From the NCBI GenBank assembly GCA_900542575.1, contig UQOE01000003.1, forward strand, positions 1-64,000: a stretch of 64,000 bases of DNA, read 5' to 3'. The position numbers and the translations under genes were made by a program. This document shows, piece after piece, positions 17,371 through 26,342 of this stretch; the first letter of the stretch is position 1; each line of letters opens with the position of its first letter. Source of the DNA: an uncultured Oscillospiraceae bacterium. GTDB lineage: Bacteria; Bacillota; Clostridia; Oscillospirales; Acutalibacteraceae. A model generated the notes under the pieces. The model was not told the DNA's origin, did no database searches, and saw nothing but the letters and a program-made list of their open reading frames with translations.

Positions 17371-19811
17371 ATGAAGTACTGAATGTTGGAATGGTCTGCC
17401 GCCCCGAGCATCGTGGCGACGCCGGCGAGCTCGCAGCCTTCCATGAGTTCTTCCTCCTTGATGCCCATAACGTCCATTGTCATCGTGCAGGCGAGGAGAT
17501 GGACACCGCTGTCAATGGCCTGCTGTATTAAGTCATCCAGGCTTGTGACGTCTTTGGATTTCATGACGGCTTCCATCATCTTTGTCCCGAGGCCTCCCAT
17601 GTTCATATGAGTCAGCGGCAGACCTTTCGTATGGCGCGGCATCATGATGTCGAACATCTTTTCCATAAAAGTTTTCTTCACCGGTACCTTATGGTCTTTC
17701 TTCAGGACATTTAAACCCCAGAAGGTGCAGAAAATATTTACTTCTTTGCCCATGGTGCGTGCACCGTTGGCAATGATGAACGCCGCCATTACTTTGTCGA
17801 AATCGTCATCCAGCAGGATGAGGGTCAGGCCGTCGGCCTCCTTTACGGGAGCTGCGGTCTTTTTTTCGGCCAGTGTAGAGCCGCCTTTGCCTTTGCGGAT
17901 GGTGACAATATTCTCAACCCCGTCCCGCTCTGTGGAGACAAGAGTGTTGCCTGTGCGGTCGCACCAGGCCTGAATATCGCGGGAAAAGCCCATGTCAGTT
18001 GCAGTCACCCGCAGCGTGGTGCCATCGGCAAGGCCCTCCATGGTCTCATTTACTTTCATGATGGGGCCAGGGCACTGCAGGCCGCTGCAGTTGAGAATTT
18101 GTAGATTACTGTCTGCGGATTTCATGGCAGGTTCCTCCTCTGCGGAAATGTGGATGACAGGCGGTGCTGCCTGTTCCGGCTTCCAGGTAAAGGATTTGTA
18201 GAAGCTGCAGCCGCCTTCGAGTACCTCGATATGGCGGAACCCGTTTTGCATAAGAATACGGGCCGCGTTATAGGAACGCACCCCAATGGCACAGAATACG
18301 ACATAATTTTCGTCTCGATCCAGTTCATCGAGCCGGTTTCGGAGCTGGCCGAGGGGAATATGAATTTCGTCCGGGAAGGACCAGACAGCAGCTTCAATGT
18401 CTTCGCGGATATCCAGCATGGTCTTGCCGTTCAGCTCGTCCGGACCCGCAAACCGCACCAGACTGTTTAATACGTTTTCGGCGGTGAATCCGAGCATGTT
18501 GACCGGATCTTTCGCCGAAGAGTAGGGTGGCGCGTAGGCCGTCTCCAGCTCAGTTAGATCCTCTGCCGTGCCGCCCTTCCCAAGCAGTGCGGAGATGGTA
18601 TCAATACGTTTGTCCACGCCGCCCTGGCCGACAATCTGGGCACCGAGAATGTTCCCGTCCAGGTCGAAGAGCAGTTTCAGGTACATGGGTGTGGCTTTCG
18701 GGTAGTACCCGGCGTGAGATTTCTGGCTGATGAGCACGGTTTCGTAGTCTGCGCCTTTGATTTTCCCGGCCTGCTGCAGGGTCTTTTCGTTCAGACCGGT
18801 GCTGGCGGCGGTGAGGTCAAAGACTTTGGCGACCGACGTCCCGAGAAAGCCCTCGTAAGTATCGTCCCGGCCGCAGATGTTGTTGGCGGCCACGCGGCCC
18901 TGCTTATTGGCCGGACCTGCAAGGCGAATCTGTGCGGGCTCCCCGGTGATCAGATTGCGGGTCTGCGCCGCGTCGCCCACCGCCCAGATGTGCGGGACGC
19001 TGGTCTTCATGGTGTCGTCGACAATAATGCTGCCGCGTTCGGTGCAGGCAATGCCTGCTGCCTGCGCAATTTCGGTGTTGGGCCTGAGGCCGATGGAGAG
19101 GAGCACCAGATCCGCCTCAATGCGGGTACCGTCGGCGAGCACGGTGGCAATACCGTGTTCGGTCTGCTTAAAAGAGGCGACGCCGCTGCCAAGATGCAGG
19201 GTCACGCCGTTCATGGCAATGTTTTCGTGCAGCAGCTGTGCCATCTCAAAGTCGAATGGGGCCATGACCTGGTTCTGCGCCTCGCAAAGGTCAACGCTCA
19301 TGCCGCGGGCACGCAGGTTTTCCGCCATCTCAATGCCGATGAAACCGCCGCCGATAATGACAGCAGATTTTGCACCTTCATCAACGATTTCTCGAATGGC
19401 GTCGGTGTCCGGAATGGTCCACAATGTATGGATACCCGGCAGATCTATTCCTGGAATGGGCGGGCGAATGGGTGAAGAACCGGGGGCGAGGATGAGCTCG
19501 TCATAGGATTCCTCATAGGTTTCGCCGTCGTGCGCGACGGTGACGGTTTTCTTCTCCGGGTCAATTTTTACGGCTTCGCTTTGAATGCGGACATCGATGT
19601 TAAACTTGTCCCGCATGCCTTCCACAGTCTGGACCAGAAGGGCATTACGGTCCTGAATGACATCGCCGATGTAATAGGGAAGCCCGCAGTTGGCGTAGCT
19701 GATATAGTTTCCGCGCTCGAGCACCACAATTTCCATCTGTTCGTCCAGACGGCGAAGACGGGCAGCTGCCGTGGCGCCGCCGGCGACGCCTCCGATGATG
19801 ACAGTTTTCAT
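17367..19811 (-). CDS. CoA-disulfide reductase-like flavoprotein fused to rhodanese, TusA and DsrE domains
   Basis: 814 residues, four domains. 1-440: pyridine nucleotide-disulfide oxidoreductase with FAD motif VIIGGVAGGATAAARLRRLD, the CoA-disulfide-reductase cysteine in SYANCGLPYYIG, NAD motif VIIGGGFIGIEMAENL and WAVGDAAQ. About 450-545: rhodanese with active Cys loop CAIGVRSYNA. About 570-640: TusA with LNCSGLQCPGPIMKV. About 660-814: DsrE-like, with LLDDDFDKVMAAFIIANGA and Cys in LLACTMTMDVMG. Such fusions handle persulfide or polysulfide, passing sulfane sulfur from Cys to Cys with NAD(P)H reduction. AGGGA precedes the ATG. Probably controlled from the palindrome at 19859. Confidence 0.92.
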   Translation of the reverse strand: MKTVIIGGVAGGATAAARLRRLDEQMEIVVLERGNYISYANCGLPYYIGDVIQDRNALLVQTVEGMRDKFNIDVRIQSEAVKIDPEKKTVTVAHDGETYEESYDELILAPGSSPIRPPIPGIDLPGIHTLWTIPDTDAIREIVDEGAKSAVIIGGGFIGIEMAENLRARGMSVDLCEAQNQVMAPFDFEMAQLLHENIAMNGVTLHLGSGVASFKQTEHGIATVLADGTRIEADLVLLSIGLRPNTEIAQAAGIACTERGSIIVDDTMKTSVPHIWAVGDAAQTRNLITGEPAQIRLAGPANKQGRVAANNICGRDDTYEGFLGTSVAKVFDLTAASTGLNEKTLQQAGKIKGADYETVLISQKSHAGYYPKATPMYLKLLFDLDGNILGAQIVGQGGVDKRIDTISALLGKGGTAEDLTELETAYAPPYSSAKDPVNMLGFTAENVLNSLVRFAGPDELNGKTMLDIREDIEAAVWSFPDEIHIPLGQLRNRLDELDRDENYVVFCAIGVRSYNAARILMQNGFRHIEVLEGGCSFYKSFTWKPEQAAPPVIHISAEEEPAMKSADSNLQILNCSGLQCPGPIMKVNETMEGLADGTTLRVTATDMGFSRDIQAWCDRTGNTLVSTERDGVENIVTIRKGKGGSTLAEKKTAAPVKEADGLTLILLDDDFDKVMAAFIIANGARTMGKEVNIFCTFWGLNVLKKDHKVPVKKTFMEKMFDIMMPRHTKGLPLTHMNMGGLGTKMMEAVMKSKDVTSLDDLIQQAIDSGVHLLACTMTMDVMGIKEEELMEGCELAGVATMLGAADHSNIQYFI

Positions 19812-19858
19812 GAAAATCCCTCCTTATTCTCCTTTACCATACCCAATAGCGCGGAAAA

Positions 19859-19881
19859 CTTCTGTGACTTTGTCACAGAAG
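19859..19881. promoter_or_regulatory. Crp/Fnr-type operator upstream of the persulfide-reductase fusion
   Basis: Perfect inverted repeat CTTCTGTGAC-TTT-GTCACAGAAG containing TGTGA-N5-TCACA, close to the Crp half-sites. It is 48 bp before the 814-residue fusion protein. A Crp/Fnr regulator gene sits at that gene's far end, making it the obvious candidate to bind here. Binding is inferred. Confidence 0.6.
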
Positions 19882-19884
19882 TCA

Positions 19885-19920
19885 CAAAAAAACACGCTGC
19901 AGATGCCTCTGCAGCGTGTT
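19885..19920 (-). terminator. Terminator of the NUDIX operon
   Basis: Perfect 12-bp arms AACACGCTGCAG / CTGCAGCGTGTT, followed on the minus strand by a run of T. Separates the NUDIX operon from the fusion-protein promoter. Confidence 0.85.
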
Positions 19921-19935
19921 GCAAATAATTTCGAT

Positions 19936-20502
19936 TCAGGCTTCTGGATTGGACCACAGATAGCAGTATGCCTGTGTCCGGGCCGCAAACGGCTCCGTTT
20001 TCAGCAGACTGCGTACTTCGGAGCGGGTGAACCAGCCGGCCTCAATTTCCTCCAGGTCGGAGGTGCTGGGGGCGAAGTCGCCGCCGGCAGTGCCGAGGAT
20101 GCAGACGCTCTTCTCGTTGGAAAAACCGACGGCGTTGTAGGATTCCCCGAGAACGTCATCAATGGAGAGAAGTTCCAGCCCCGTCTCCTCACGGAGTTCC
20201 CGCGCAGCGCTCTGCTCGGGGGTCTCGCCCGGGTCAATCAGTCCGGCGGGGAAATTGTAGATCCAGCGCCCCATGCTCATCCGGAACTCGCGATTCAGGA
20301 GGATCTGCTCGCCGGTGCGGTCGGTCATGATGAGGATGACCGAGTCTACCGTGGGGTTGTGGACGTCGTCGTATGTTTTCATGTCGTGGCTGCGGCTGAC
20401 CATTTCGTAGGTCTTGTCGTTTCCGCTTGCCGTTTTGTAATAGAGGTCGTAGGTGGCAAGAAATTTGCCGTCGTGAACGTTCTGTAAACCTTTAAATTCC
20501 AT
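19936..20502 (-). CDS. NUDIX hydrolase
   Basis: 188 residues with a complete Nudix box: GLIDPGETPEQSAARELREE followed by TGLELL (G-x5-E-x7-REUxEExGU). The N-terminal YDLYYKTASGNDKTYEMVSR resembles ADP-ribose or nucleoside-diphosphate-sugar pyrophosphatases. Mg2+-dependent cleavage of a nucleoside diphosphate linked to another moiety. The ATG overlaps the stop of the upstream small gene (TAATG), so they are translationally coupled. Confidence 0.88.
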   Translation of the reverse strand: MEFKGLQNVHDGKFLATYDLYYKTASGNDKTYEMVSRSHDMKTYDDVHNPTVDSVILIMTDRTGEQILLNREFRMSMGRWIYNFPAGLIDPGETPEQSAARELREETGLELLSIDDVLGESYNAVGFSNEKSVCILGTAGGDFAPSTSDLEEIEAGWFTRSEVRSLLKTEPFAARTQAYCYLWSNPEA

Positions 20503-20723
20503 TACTTAACTTTTTTCACCTTGTTTCCGTCACCGAGGGTCACAATGTCGCCCTCCTGGATATCGCCGCCCTCGTCGAGCTGCCATTCGCTGAGCTCCAG
20601 GGTGGTTTTCTTTTTGTCGGCGGTGTCCTCGAGGACGACCACCTGCATATGGGACATGCCCTCCGGGACTTCCTCGCAGCCGAAGTCTTTTTCATGGATG
20701 TCGATGACACGGTAGGTCTTCAA
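20502..20723 (-). CDS. Small conserved-looking protein, function unknown
   Basis: 73 residues from a TTG at 20723, which is 8 nt after AAGGAG; the GTG at 20732 sits directly against that site and is less likely. Acidic and hydrophilic, with a central strand-rich segment (MQVVVLEDTADKKKTTLELS) and the end EGDIVTLGDGNKVKKVK, suggesting a small beta-barrel. No family recognised. Cotranscribed and coupled with the NUDIX hydrolase. Confidence 0.65.
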   Translation of the reverse strand: MKTYRVIDIHEKDFGCEEVPEGMSHMQVVVLEDTADKKKTTLELSEWQLDEGGDIQEGDIVTLGDGNKVKKVK

Positions 20724-20886
20724 TGGGATCACTCCTTCTCACAAATACTCCGTTCAGTATAACACATCTGTACAGAATGGAAAAAGTTACAAGTGTAAAA
20801 GAAAAATACAAGAGCGCAGAGAAGAAAACTGTTATGATAAAATCAATAGAAGGAAAATTTCCTGTCCGCATCATTGAAAAATTTAC

Positions 20887-20898
20887 TATACTAGTATA
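20887..20898. promoter_or_regulatory. Palindrome in the promoter region of the SLC13 pair
   Basis: TATACTAGTATA, a perfect 12-bp palindrome overlapping -10-like TATACT/TATAAG sequences, about 50 bp before the first permease. TTGAAA just upstream could be the -35, but spacing is short. Possible operator-promoter overlap. Confidence 0.35.
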
Positions 20899-20947
20899 AG
20901 ATAAAAATAGAAGACACCCGCCCCCCGAACGAAAGAGAGCAGGTATT

Positions 20948-22297
20948 ATGGCATCTGTTTTTGCAATCATTATTTTTGCGGCTATGTTTGTGCTGATCAT
21001 CCTGGACAAATGGCCGAGGGAGATTACCACGTCCGCCGCAGCAGCCCTTACAATTATTATCGTATTCGGCATCTGCATGCACAGCGGACAGGCAATTCTG
21101 GAGACGCTGAATCTGCACGCCTTTGCGCAGAAAGACTTCTGGTATGTCTCCGAGCTGACGGCGGAAAATGCGGTCGGCATCAATTGGTCCACCATTGTGT
21201 TCATCGCCGGCATGATGGTCATGGTCGAGGGGATGGCCGAGACCGGTTTTTTCCAGTGGCTCTGCCTGAAAATGGCGAAATTCGCCGGATATCGGGCCAT
21301 GCCGCTCCTTGCCGTCTTTATGGTGATGTCGTTTGTCCTCGCCATGTTTATTGACAGCATTACGGTCATCCTTTTCCTGGCGACGATTACCATTGAACTC
21401 GCGCGAATCCTGAAGTTTGAGGCCGGCTCCATGATTATGGCGGAGATCTTCTGCGCCAACCTGGGCGGCTCCGCCACCATGAGCGGTGATCCGCCGAATA
21501 TTATTATCGGCACATCTCTCGGTTTCGGGTTTATGGATTTCCTCAAAAACTGCGGGCCGATTGCTGTGGTTTCGCTTGCAGCGGTGCTCGTCTACTATCT
21601 GTTGATCACGCGGAGAGGATATGGGAAGCACCGTGCCTCCCCGGAGGAGATTGCGGATCTCCCGGAGGCCCGGGAGGTCATCACAGACCGCCTGCGGTTC
21701 TGTCTAAGTACAGCCATTTTCCTGGCTGTCGTGGTGCTGTTGGTGACCCATGCGCAGACCGGCCTTACCGTCGCGACGATTGGCTGTATTGCGGCAGGTC
21801 TGACTATGCTGCTCTCCGGCCGACATTTCTTTGAACTCGCAAAGAAAGTGGATTACCGGACCCTGCTGTTTTTCATCGGTCTGTTTGTCGTCATCGGCGG
21901 CATGGAGGAAACCGGCGTCCTGGAGGCCATTGCCCACGGCATTCTCCGCCTGAGCGGCGGAAGCCGGACGGCCATTATCATCATTATTCTGTGGGTCTCC
22001 GCTGTTTTCAGCGCATTTATCGACAATATCCCGTTTGCTGCCACCATGGTGCCGGTGCTGAAAGTGCTCGCAGCTGCCTCCGGAGCACCCCTGCCGGTTC
22101 TGGCCTGGAGTCTTGCCATTGGCGCAGATATCGGCGGAAGCGCGACGCCCATCGGTGCCTCAGCCAATGTGGTCGGCGTTAACATTGCGGGCCGCAGCGG
22201 CATTACGCTGGGCTGGAAGCGCTATTGCTGGGAGTCGGTTCCGGCGACCGTCCTGGTACTGCTCATCGCCTCTCTGTTCCTCCTGTTCCACTATTAA
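20948..22297 (+). CDS. SLC13/ArsB-NhaD superfamily permease (first of tandem pair)
   Basis: 449 residues with about eleven membrane segments. Ion-transporter-superfamily repeats are clear: FIDSITVILFLATITIELAR and GGSATMSGDPPNIIIGTSLG in the first half, FIDNIPFAATMVPVLK and GGSATPIGASANVVG in the second, the two pseudo-symmetric substrate and Na+ sites. Substrate not determinable from sequence (dicarboxylate, sulfate, arsenite and Na+/H+ antiport all occur in the superfamily). Followed 106 bp later by a close paralogue in the same direction. Confidence 0.82.
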   Translation: MASVFAIIIFAAMFVLIILDKWPREITTSAAAALTIIIVFGICMHSGQAILETLNLHAFAQKDFWYVSELTAENAVGINWSTIVFIAGMMVMVEGMAETGFFQWLCLKMAKFAGYRAMPLLAVFMVMSFVLAMFIDSITVILFLATITIELARILKFEAGSMIMAEIFCANLGGSATMSGDPPNIIIGTSLGFGFMDFLKNCGPIAVVSLAAVLVYYLLITRRGYGKHRASPEEIADLPEAREVITDRLRFCLSTAIFLAVVVLLVTHAQTGLTVATIGCIAAGLTMLLSGRHFFELAKKVDYRTLLFFIGLFVVIGGMEETGVLEAIAHGILRLSGGSRTAIIIIILWVSAVFSAFIDNIPFAATMVPVLKVLAAASGAPLPVLAWSLAIGADIGGSATPIGASANVVGVNIAGRSGITLGWKRYCWESVPATVLVLLIASLFLLFHY

Positions 22298-22403
22298 AAA
22301 TAACAGACAAAAAAATCAAAATTGCCCATTCCATTCGAAATCAAATAATTATAATGAAGGTGAAAGAACGGTCTATCATGGCGGAGCGAAAAGAGGCGGT
22401 TCC

Positions 22404-23756
22404 ATGGCAGCGGTATTTGCATCTATCATCTTCATTACCATGTTTGTTCTGATCATTCTGGACAAGTGGCCCAGGGAGTACTCTGCTCTCGGGGCCGCTT
22501 TTTTGACCATCGTCGTGGTTTTCGGCCTCTGTATGCACAGCGGGGAAGCCATCCTGGAGACTTTTAATTTCCGAACCTTTGCCCACGCCGGTTTCTGGTA
22601 CCAGTCCGCGCCGGGCGGGGAGAGCTCGGTCGGCATCAACTGGTCTACCATCGTGTTTATCGCCGGCATGATGATTATGGTGGAGGGCATGGCAGAGTCC
22701 GGCTTCTTCCAGTGGCTCTGCCTGCGGCTTGCCAAAGCGGTGCACTACCGCGCCATGCCGCTGTTCCTCATGTTTATGGCGCTGTCGTTCTTCCTCGCTA
22801 TGTTTATTGACAGCATTACGGTGGTGCTGTTTCTCTCCACGATTACGCTGGAACTTGCCCGTCTGCTGCACTTTGACGCAGGGCCTATGATTCTGGCGGA
22901 AATCTTCTGCGCCAATCTGGGCGGCTCCGCCACCATGTGCGGAGACCCGCCGAACATCATCATTGGAACTTCCCTCGGATACACCTTTATGGAGTTCCTG
23001 ACCAACACCGGCCCCATTGCTTTGGCCGGCCTGGCGGCGGTCATCCTGTATTTTTGGCTGATCAACCACAGCCGCTACCGCAGCTGGGAGGCATCGCCGG
23101 AGGAGCGGAAACATCTGCCGCAGTTCCGCGACGTCATCAACAGCCGACCGCGATTCATCTGCAGTATCGTGACCTTCCTCATCGTCATAGCGTTGTTGGT
23201 CACCCACGCCCAGACCGGTTTGACGGTGGCGACCATCGGATGTATTGCCGCCGCTCTGACCCTTGCCTGGTCCGGCCGGCACAGCAGAGAGGTCTTAAGC
23301 AAGATAGATTACCGCACGCTACTGTTTTTCGTCGGTCTGTTTATCGTCATCAACGGGCTGGAGCTGACCGGCGTGCTGCGCTTTATTGCCGACGGCATTC
23401 TTCACGCCAGCGGCGGCAGATCTGTGCGCATGATGCTCCTGATTCTCTGGGCATCCGGCTTCGCCAGTGCATTTATTGACAATATCCCGTTTGCAGCGAC
23501 AATGGTTCCGGTATTGAAGCTGCTTTCAGCCGCCTCCGGCGTACCGCTCACCGCGCTCGCCTGGTGTCTCGCTATTGGGGCAGACGTCGGCGGCAGTGCG
23601 ACGCCCATCGGCGCTTCGGCTAACGTGGTCGGCGTGACCCAGGCCGCCCACCACGGGGTTATTCTCAACTGGAAAAATTACTGCAAAGAGGCTGTCCCTG
23701 CAACGGTTCTGGTACTGGCCGTCAGCACGGTGCTGCTGCTGACAAAGTGTGGTTAA
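22404..23756 (+). CDS. SLC13/ArsB-NhaD superfamily permease (second of tandem pair)
   Basis: 450 residues from the ATG at 22404, whose N-terminus (MAAVFASIIFITMFVLIILD) aligns with the first copy's start. The same motifs are kept, GGSATMCGDPPNIIIGTSLG and GGSATPIGASANVVG. The two proteins are alike along nearly their whole length, so this is a tandem duplication. Divergence lies mainly in loops after about residues 45 and 220, which could give different substrates or affinities. A bidirectional terminator follows. Confidence 0.82.
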   Translation: MAAVFASIIFITMFVLIILDKWPREYSALGAAFLTIVVVFGLCMHSGEAILETFNFRTFAHAGFWYQSAPGGESSVGINWSTIVFIAGMMIMVEGMAESGFFQWLCLRLAKAVHYRAMPLFLMFMALSFFLAMFIDSITVVLFLSTITLELARLLHFDAGPMILAEIFCANLGGSATMCGDPPNIIIGTSLGYTFMEFLTNTGPIALAGLAAVILYFWLINHSRYRSWEASPEERKHLPQFRDVINSRPRFICSIVTFLIVIALLVTHAQTGLTVATIGCIAAALTLAWSGRHSREVLSKIDYRTLLFFVGLFIVINGLELTGVLRFIADGILHASGGRSVRMMLLILWASGFASAFIDNIPFAATMVPVLKLLSAASGVPLTALAWCLAIGADVGGSATPIGASANVVGVTQAAHHGVILNWKNYCKEAVPATVLVLAVSTVLLLTKCG

Positions 23757-23769
23757 GATATATCCTATA

Positions 23770-23812
23770 AAAAAGGCCGTGCACAGCTTTGCGCTGTGCA
23801 CGGCTCTTTTCG
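23770..23812. terminator. Bidirectional terminator between convergent genes
   Basis: Perfect 12-bp arms GCCGTGCACAGC / GCTGTGCACGGC with A-rich left and T-rich right flanks, so it can stop both the permease pair and the leftward acetyltransferase transcript. Confidence 0.88.
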
Positions 23813-23821
23813 ATGCTGGTA

Positions 23822-24412
23822 TTAAAGATCGTTTTTCTCCCTCCAGGCGGCAAAGGAAATGGGCTCTTTCGGTTTGTCCTTGTGCTTGGCGATGGTCTTT
23901 TCCATCCAGACCATGTCATACCACTTCCCGTTTTTATAGCCGATCCGGTTGAACTTGCCGGCATAGTTGTATTCGAGAGAGCGGTGAAAACGGGTGCTCT
24001 CATTCTTGACGATGTCTTTTCCCTTTTTGTGTTCCAGTGCAATACATGCACAGGCATTGCAGTACCCCATGTCCCGCAGGAAATTTTCAAGGACGTAGTA
24101 GAGTTTGGTGCCTATGTTCTGGCGTTTATACGCCGGGTCACAGTAGACGGAGAGCTGGGCGGACCACTGGTATGCTGCACGGTCCTGGAATGTGCTGGCA
24201 TAAGCAAAGCCGACCACTTTTTTCTTTACCGTGGCGACCAGAAACGGGTAGGTTTCCTCGGTCTGCTGGATTCTCTGCTCCATTTCCTCGACAGTTGGAA
24301 TGTCATATTCGAATGTGATAGCCGTCTTCTTTACATAAGGTGCGTAGATTTTCTGGATGGCCTCTGCGTCATCCGGTCTGGCGACACGAACTCGAATATC
24401 TTTGTTTTCCAT
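23822..24412 (-). CDS. GNAT N-acetyltransferase (phosphinothricin-acetyltransferase-like)
   Basis: 196 residues with a GAGGAG site. IRVRVARPDDAEAIQKIYAP and KTAITFEYDIPTVEEMEQRI match the Pat/Bar-like branch. The acetyl-CoA motif A region is LSVYCDPAYKRQNIGTKLYY, where the usual R-G-x-G-x-G loop reads R-Q-N-I-G-T. The C-terminus has FHRSLEYNYAGKFNRIGYKN, like the family's F-H-x-x-x-G-F end. Acetylates an amino group of an unknown small molecule. Confidence 0.82.
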   Translation of the reverse strand: MENKDIRVRVARPDDAEAIQKIYAPYVKKTAITFEYDIPTVEEMEQRIQQTEETYPFLVATVKKKVVGFAYASTFQDRAAYQWSAQLSVYCDPAYKRQNIGTKLYYVLENFLRDMGYCNACACIALEHKKGKDIVKNESTRFHRSLEYNYAGKFNRIGYKNGKWYDMVWMEKTIAKHKDKPKEPISFAAWREKNDL

Positions 24413-24502
24413 AAATATGATCTCCTCAGTAGATTCTGTGCCCGAAAAGACAAGAAGGGAAACCGCCTCGCCCCTTTTTCGAGGAGCGGGCGGACACAGT
24501 GC

Positions 24503-26191
24503 TTATTCAAAAATGGGTTTCAATGCGTTGGCAAGGCGTTCTTTCTCCGCCTCGGCCTCTTCCAGGCTGGTGCCGAGGGTGGTGTAGTAAGCCTTGATTT
24601 TTGGCTCGGTGCCGGAAGGACGGATGACAACGGCCTCGCCGTTTTCCAGCGTATAGATGAGGACATTGGCTTTCGGAAGACCGGTCTTTTCCGGTTCCAG
24701 ATAGTCGTCCGTCTTCACAATTTTGGTGCCGCCGATGTCCGTCAGCGGTTTGGCGCGGAGACCGTCCATGATGCCGGCCATCTTGTCCATGCCCGAGAGA
24801 CCCGGGAAGGAGAAGCTGTCGACCTTGTTCAGGTAGCGGCCGTATTTCTGATAGATGCCCTCCAGATGTTCTTTGATGGAGGAACCCTGGCTGCGGTAAT
24901 AGGCCGCCATTTCACAGATTAACATGGAGGCGATGACCGCGTCCTTGTCACGGACATACGGTCCTGCGAGGTAGCCGTAGCTCTCTTCAAAGCCGAAAAT
25001 GAAGCGGTCCACTTCTCCGGCAGCTTCGAGCTGAGCAATCTGGTCGCCGATCCACTTAAACCCGGTAAGGGTGTGGCGGAGCTCAACCCCATAGTCTTTG
25101 GCGACGAGGTCGGCAAGAGGGGTGGAGACGATAGATTTGACTGCAACCGGATTCTTCGGCATGGTGCCCTTTTCAATGCGGCCGGCGCAGATATAGTCGA
25201 GCAGAAGAACGCCCATCTCGTTGCCGGTTACGAGCTCATAAGAGCCGTCCGGGCATTTCATGGCGATGCCGACGCGGTCGGCGTCCGGGTCGGTGGCGAG
25301 CATGAGGTCGGCTCCCTCTTTCTTGGCCAGTTCCAGGCCGCGCTCGAGTGCCTCATAGATTTCCGGATTCGGGTACGGGCAGGTGGTGAAATAGCCATTT
25401 GGGTACTCCTGCTCCGGAACAATGGTGATGTCGGTGACGCCGATGTCCTGAAGAACAGTGGTGACCGGAACCAGACCGGTGCCGTTCAGCGGAGAGTATA
25501 CAAGCTTCAGACCTGCGGTCTTGCAGAGACCCGGGCGAACCTGACGCTTTTCAATTTCGGTGTAGAACGCCTTTTTGCAGTCGTTGCCGACAAAGCGGAT
25601 AAGGCCTTCTTCAACGCCTTCGGCGAAGGACATAACTTTGGCGCCATTCAGAACGTCGGTCTTCTGGATGGCGTCGTAAACGACGGCGGCGGCCTCGTCG
25701 GTCATCTGGCAGCCGTCCGGGCCGTATGCTTTGTAGCCATTGTACTTGTTCGGGTTGTGCGATGCGGTGACCATAATGCCCGCGTTGCAGTGATAATAGC
25801 GGGTGGCAAAGCTGAGTGCCGGGACCGGCATGAGCTCATCGTAGATGCGGACGTGGATTCCGTTGGCGGCGAGAACGCCGGCAGCCTCACGCGCAAAGTT
25901 CCAGCCCTTCAGGCGGGAGTCGTAGCTGATGGCGACCGTCTGCGTGCCGCCCTGGGTTTTGACCCAGTTGGCAACGCCCTGGGTGGCCTGGCGGACCACA
26001 TAGATATTCATGCGGTTGGTGCCGGCGCCAAGTGTGCCGCGCAGACCCGCAGTACCAAATTTCAGCGCGACGGCAAACCGGTCTTTGATGGCCTCGTCGT
26101 CATCCTGGATGTCCTGAAGTTCTTTTTTCAGGTCAAAGTCTTCGAGATCAGCGGTCAGCCATCTCTGATATTCCTCTTTGTACATTGCCAT
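24503..26191 (-). CDS. Alpha-phosphohexomutase (phosphoglucomutase/phosphomannomutase)
   Basis: 562 residues from the ATG at 26191, just after AGGAGAAAGGA; longer readings lack a ribosome site. The four functional loops are intact: TASHNPNKYNGYKAYG with the phosphoserine, DPDADRVGIAM binding Mg2+, FGFEESYGYLAG for sugar specificity, RPSGTEPKIKAYY for phosphate. Interconverts glucose-1-phosphate and glucose-6-phosphate or the mannose equivalents, linking glycolysis to polysaccharide synthesis. Length matches the PgcA/Pgm2-like group. Confidence 0.9.
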   Translation of the reverse strand: MAMYKEEYQRWLTADLEDFDLKKELQDIQDDDEAIKDRFAVALKFGTAGLRGTLGAGTNRMNIYVVRQATQGVANWVKTQGGTQTVAISYDSRLKGWNFAREAAGVLAANGIHVRIYDELMPVPALSFATRYYHCNAGIMVTASHNPNKYNGYKAYGPDGCQMTDEAAAVVYDAIQKTDVLNGAKVMSFAEGVEEGLIRFVGNDCKKAFYTEIEKRQVRPGLCKTAGLKLVYSPLNGTGLVPVTTVLQDIGVTDITIVPEQEYPNGYFTTCPYPNPEIYEALERGLELAKKEGADLMLATDPDADRVGIAMKCPDGSYELVTGNEMGVLLLDYICAGRIEKGTMPKNPVAVKSIVSTPLADLVAKDYGVELRHTLTGFKWIGDQIAQLEAAGEVDRFIFGFEESYGYLAGPYVRDKDAVIASMLICEMAAYYRSQGSSIKEHLEGIYQKYGRYLNKVDSFSFPGLSGMDKMAGIMDGLRAKPLTDIGGTKIVKTDDYLEPEKTGLPKANVLIYTLENGEAVVIRPSGTEPKIKAYYTTLGTSLEEAEAEKERLANALKPIFE

Positions 26192-26294
26192 TACATTCCT
26201 TTCTCCTATGGAACCCGATGAAAATTGCGCAGTTGTTCCAATAATATCATCGTTAATTCCATGATACTGAACATTTCCACCTAAATCAAGGACC

Positions 26295-26329
26295 GAAAAA
26301 AGCAATGTATGGGATTGTCATACATTGCT
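26295..26329 (-). terminator. Terminator of the WYL-regulator transcript
   Basis: Perfect 11-bp arms AGCAATGTATG / CATACATTGCT, with six T residues next on the minus strand. Confidence 0.85.
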
Positions 26330-26342
26330 CGAAATAACGTAT

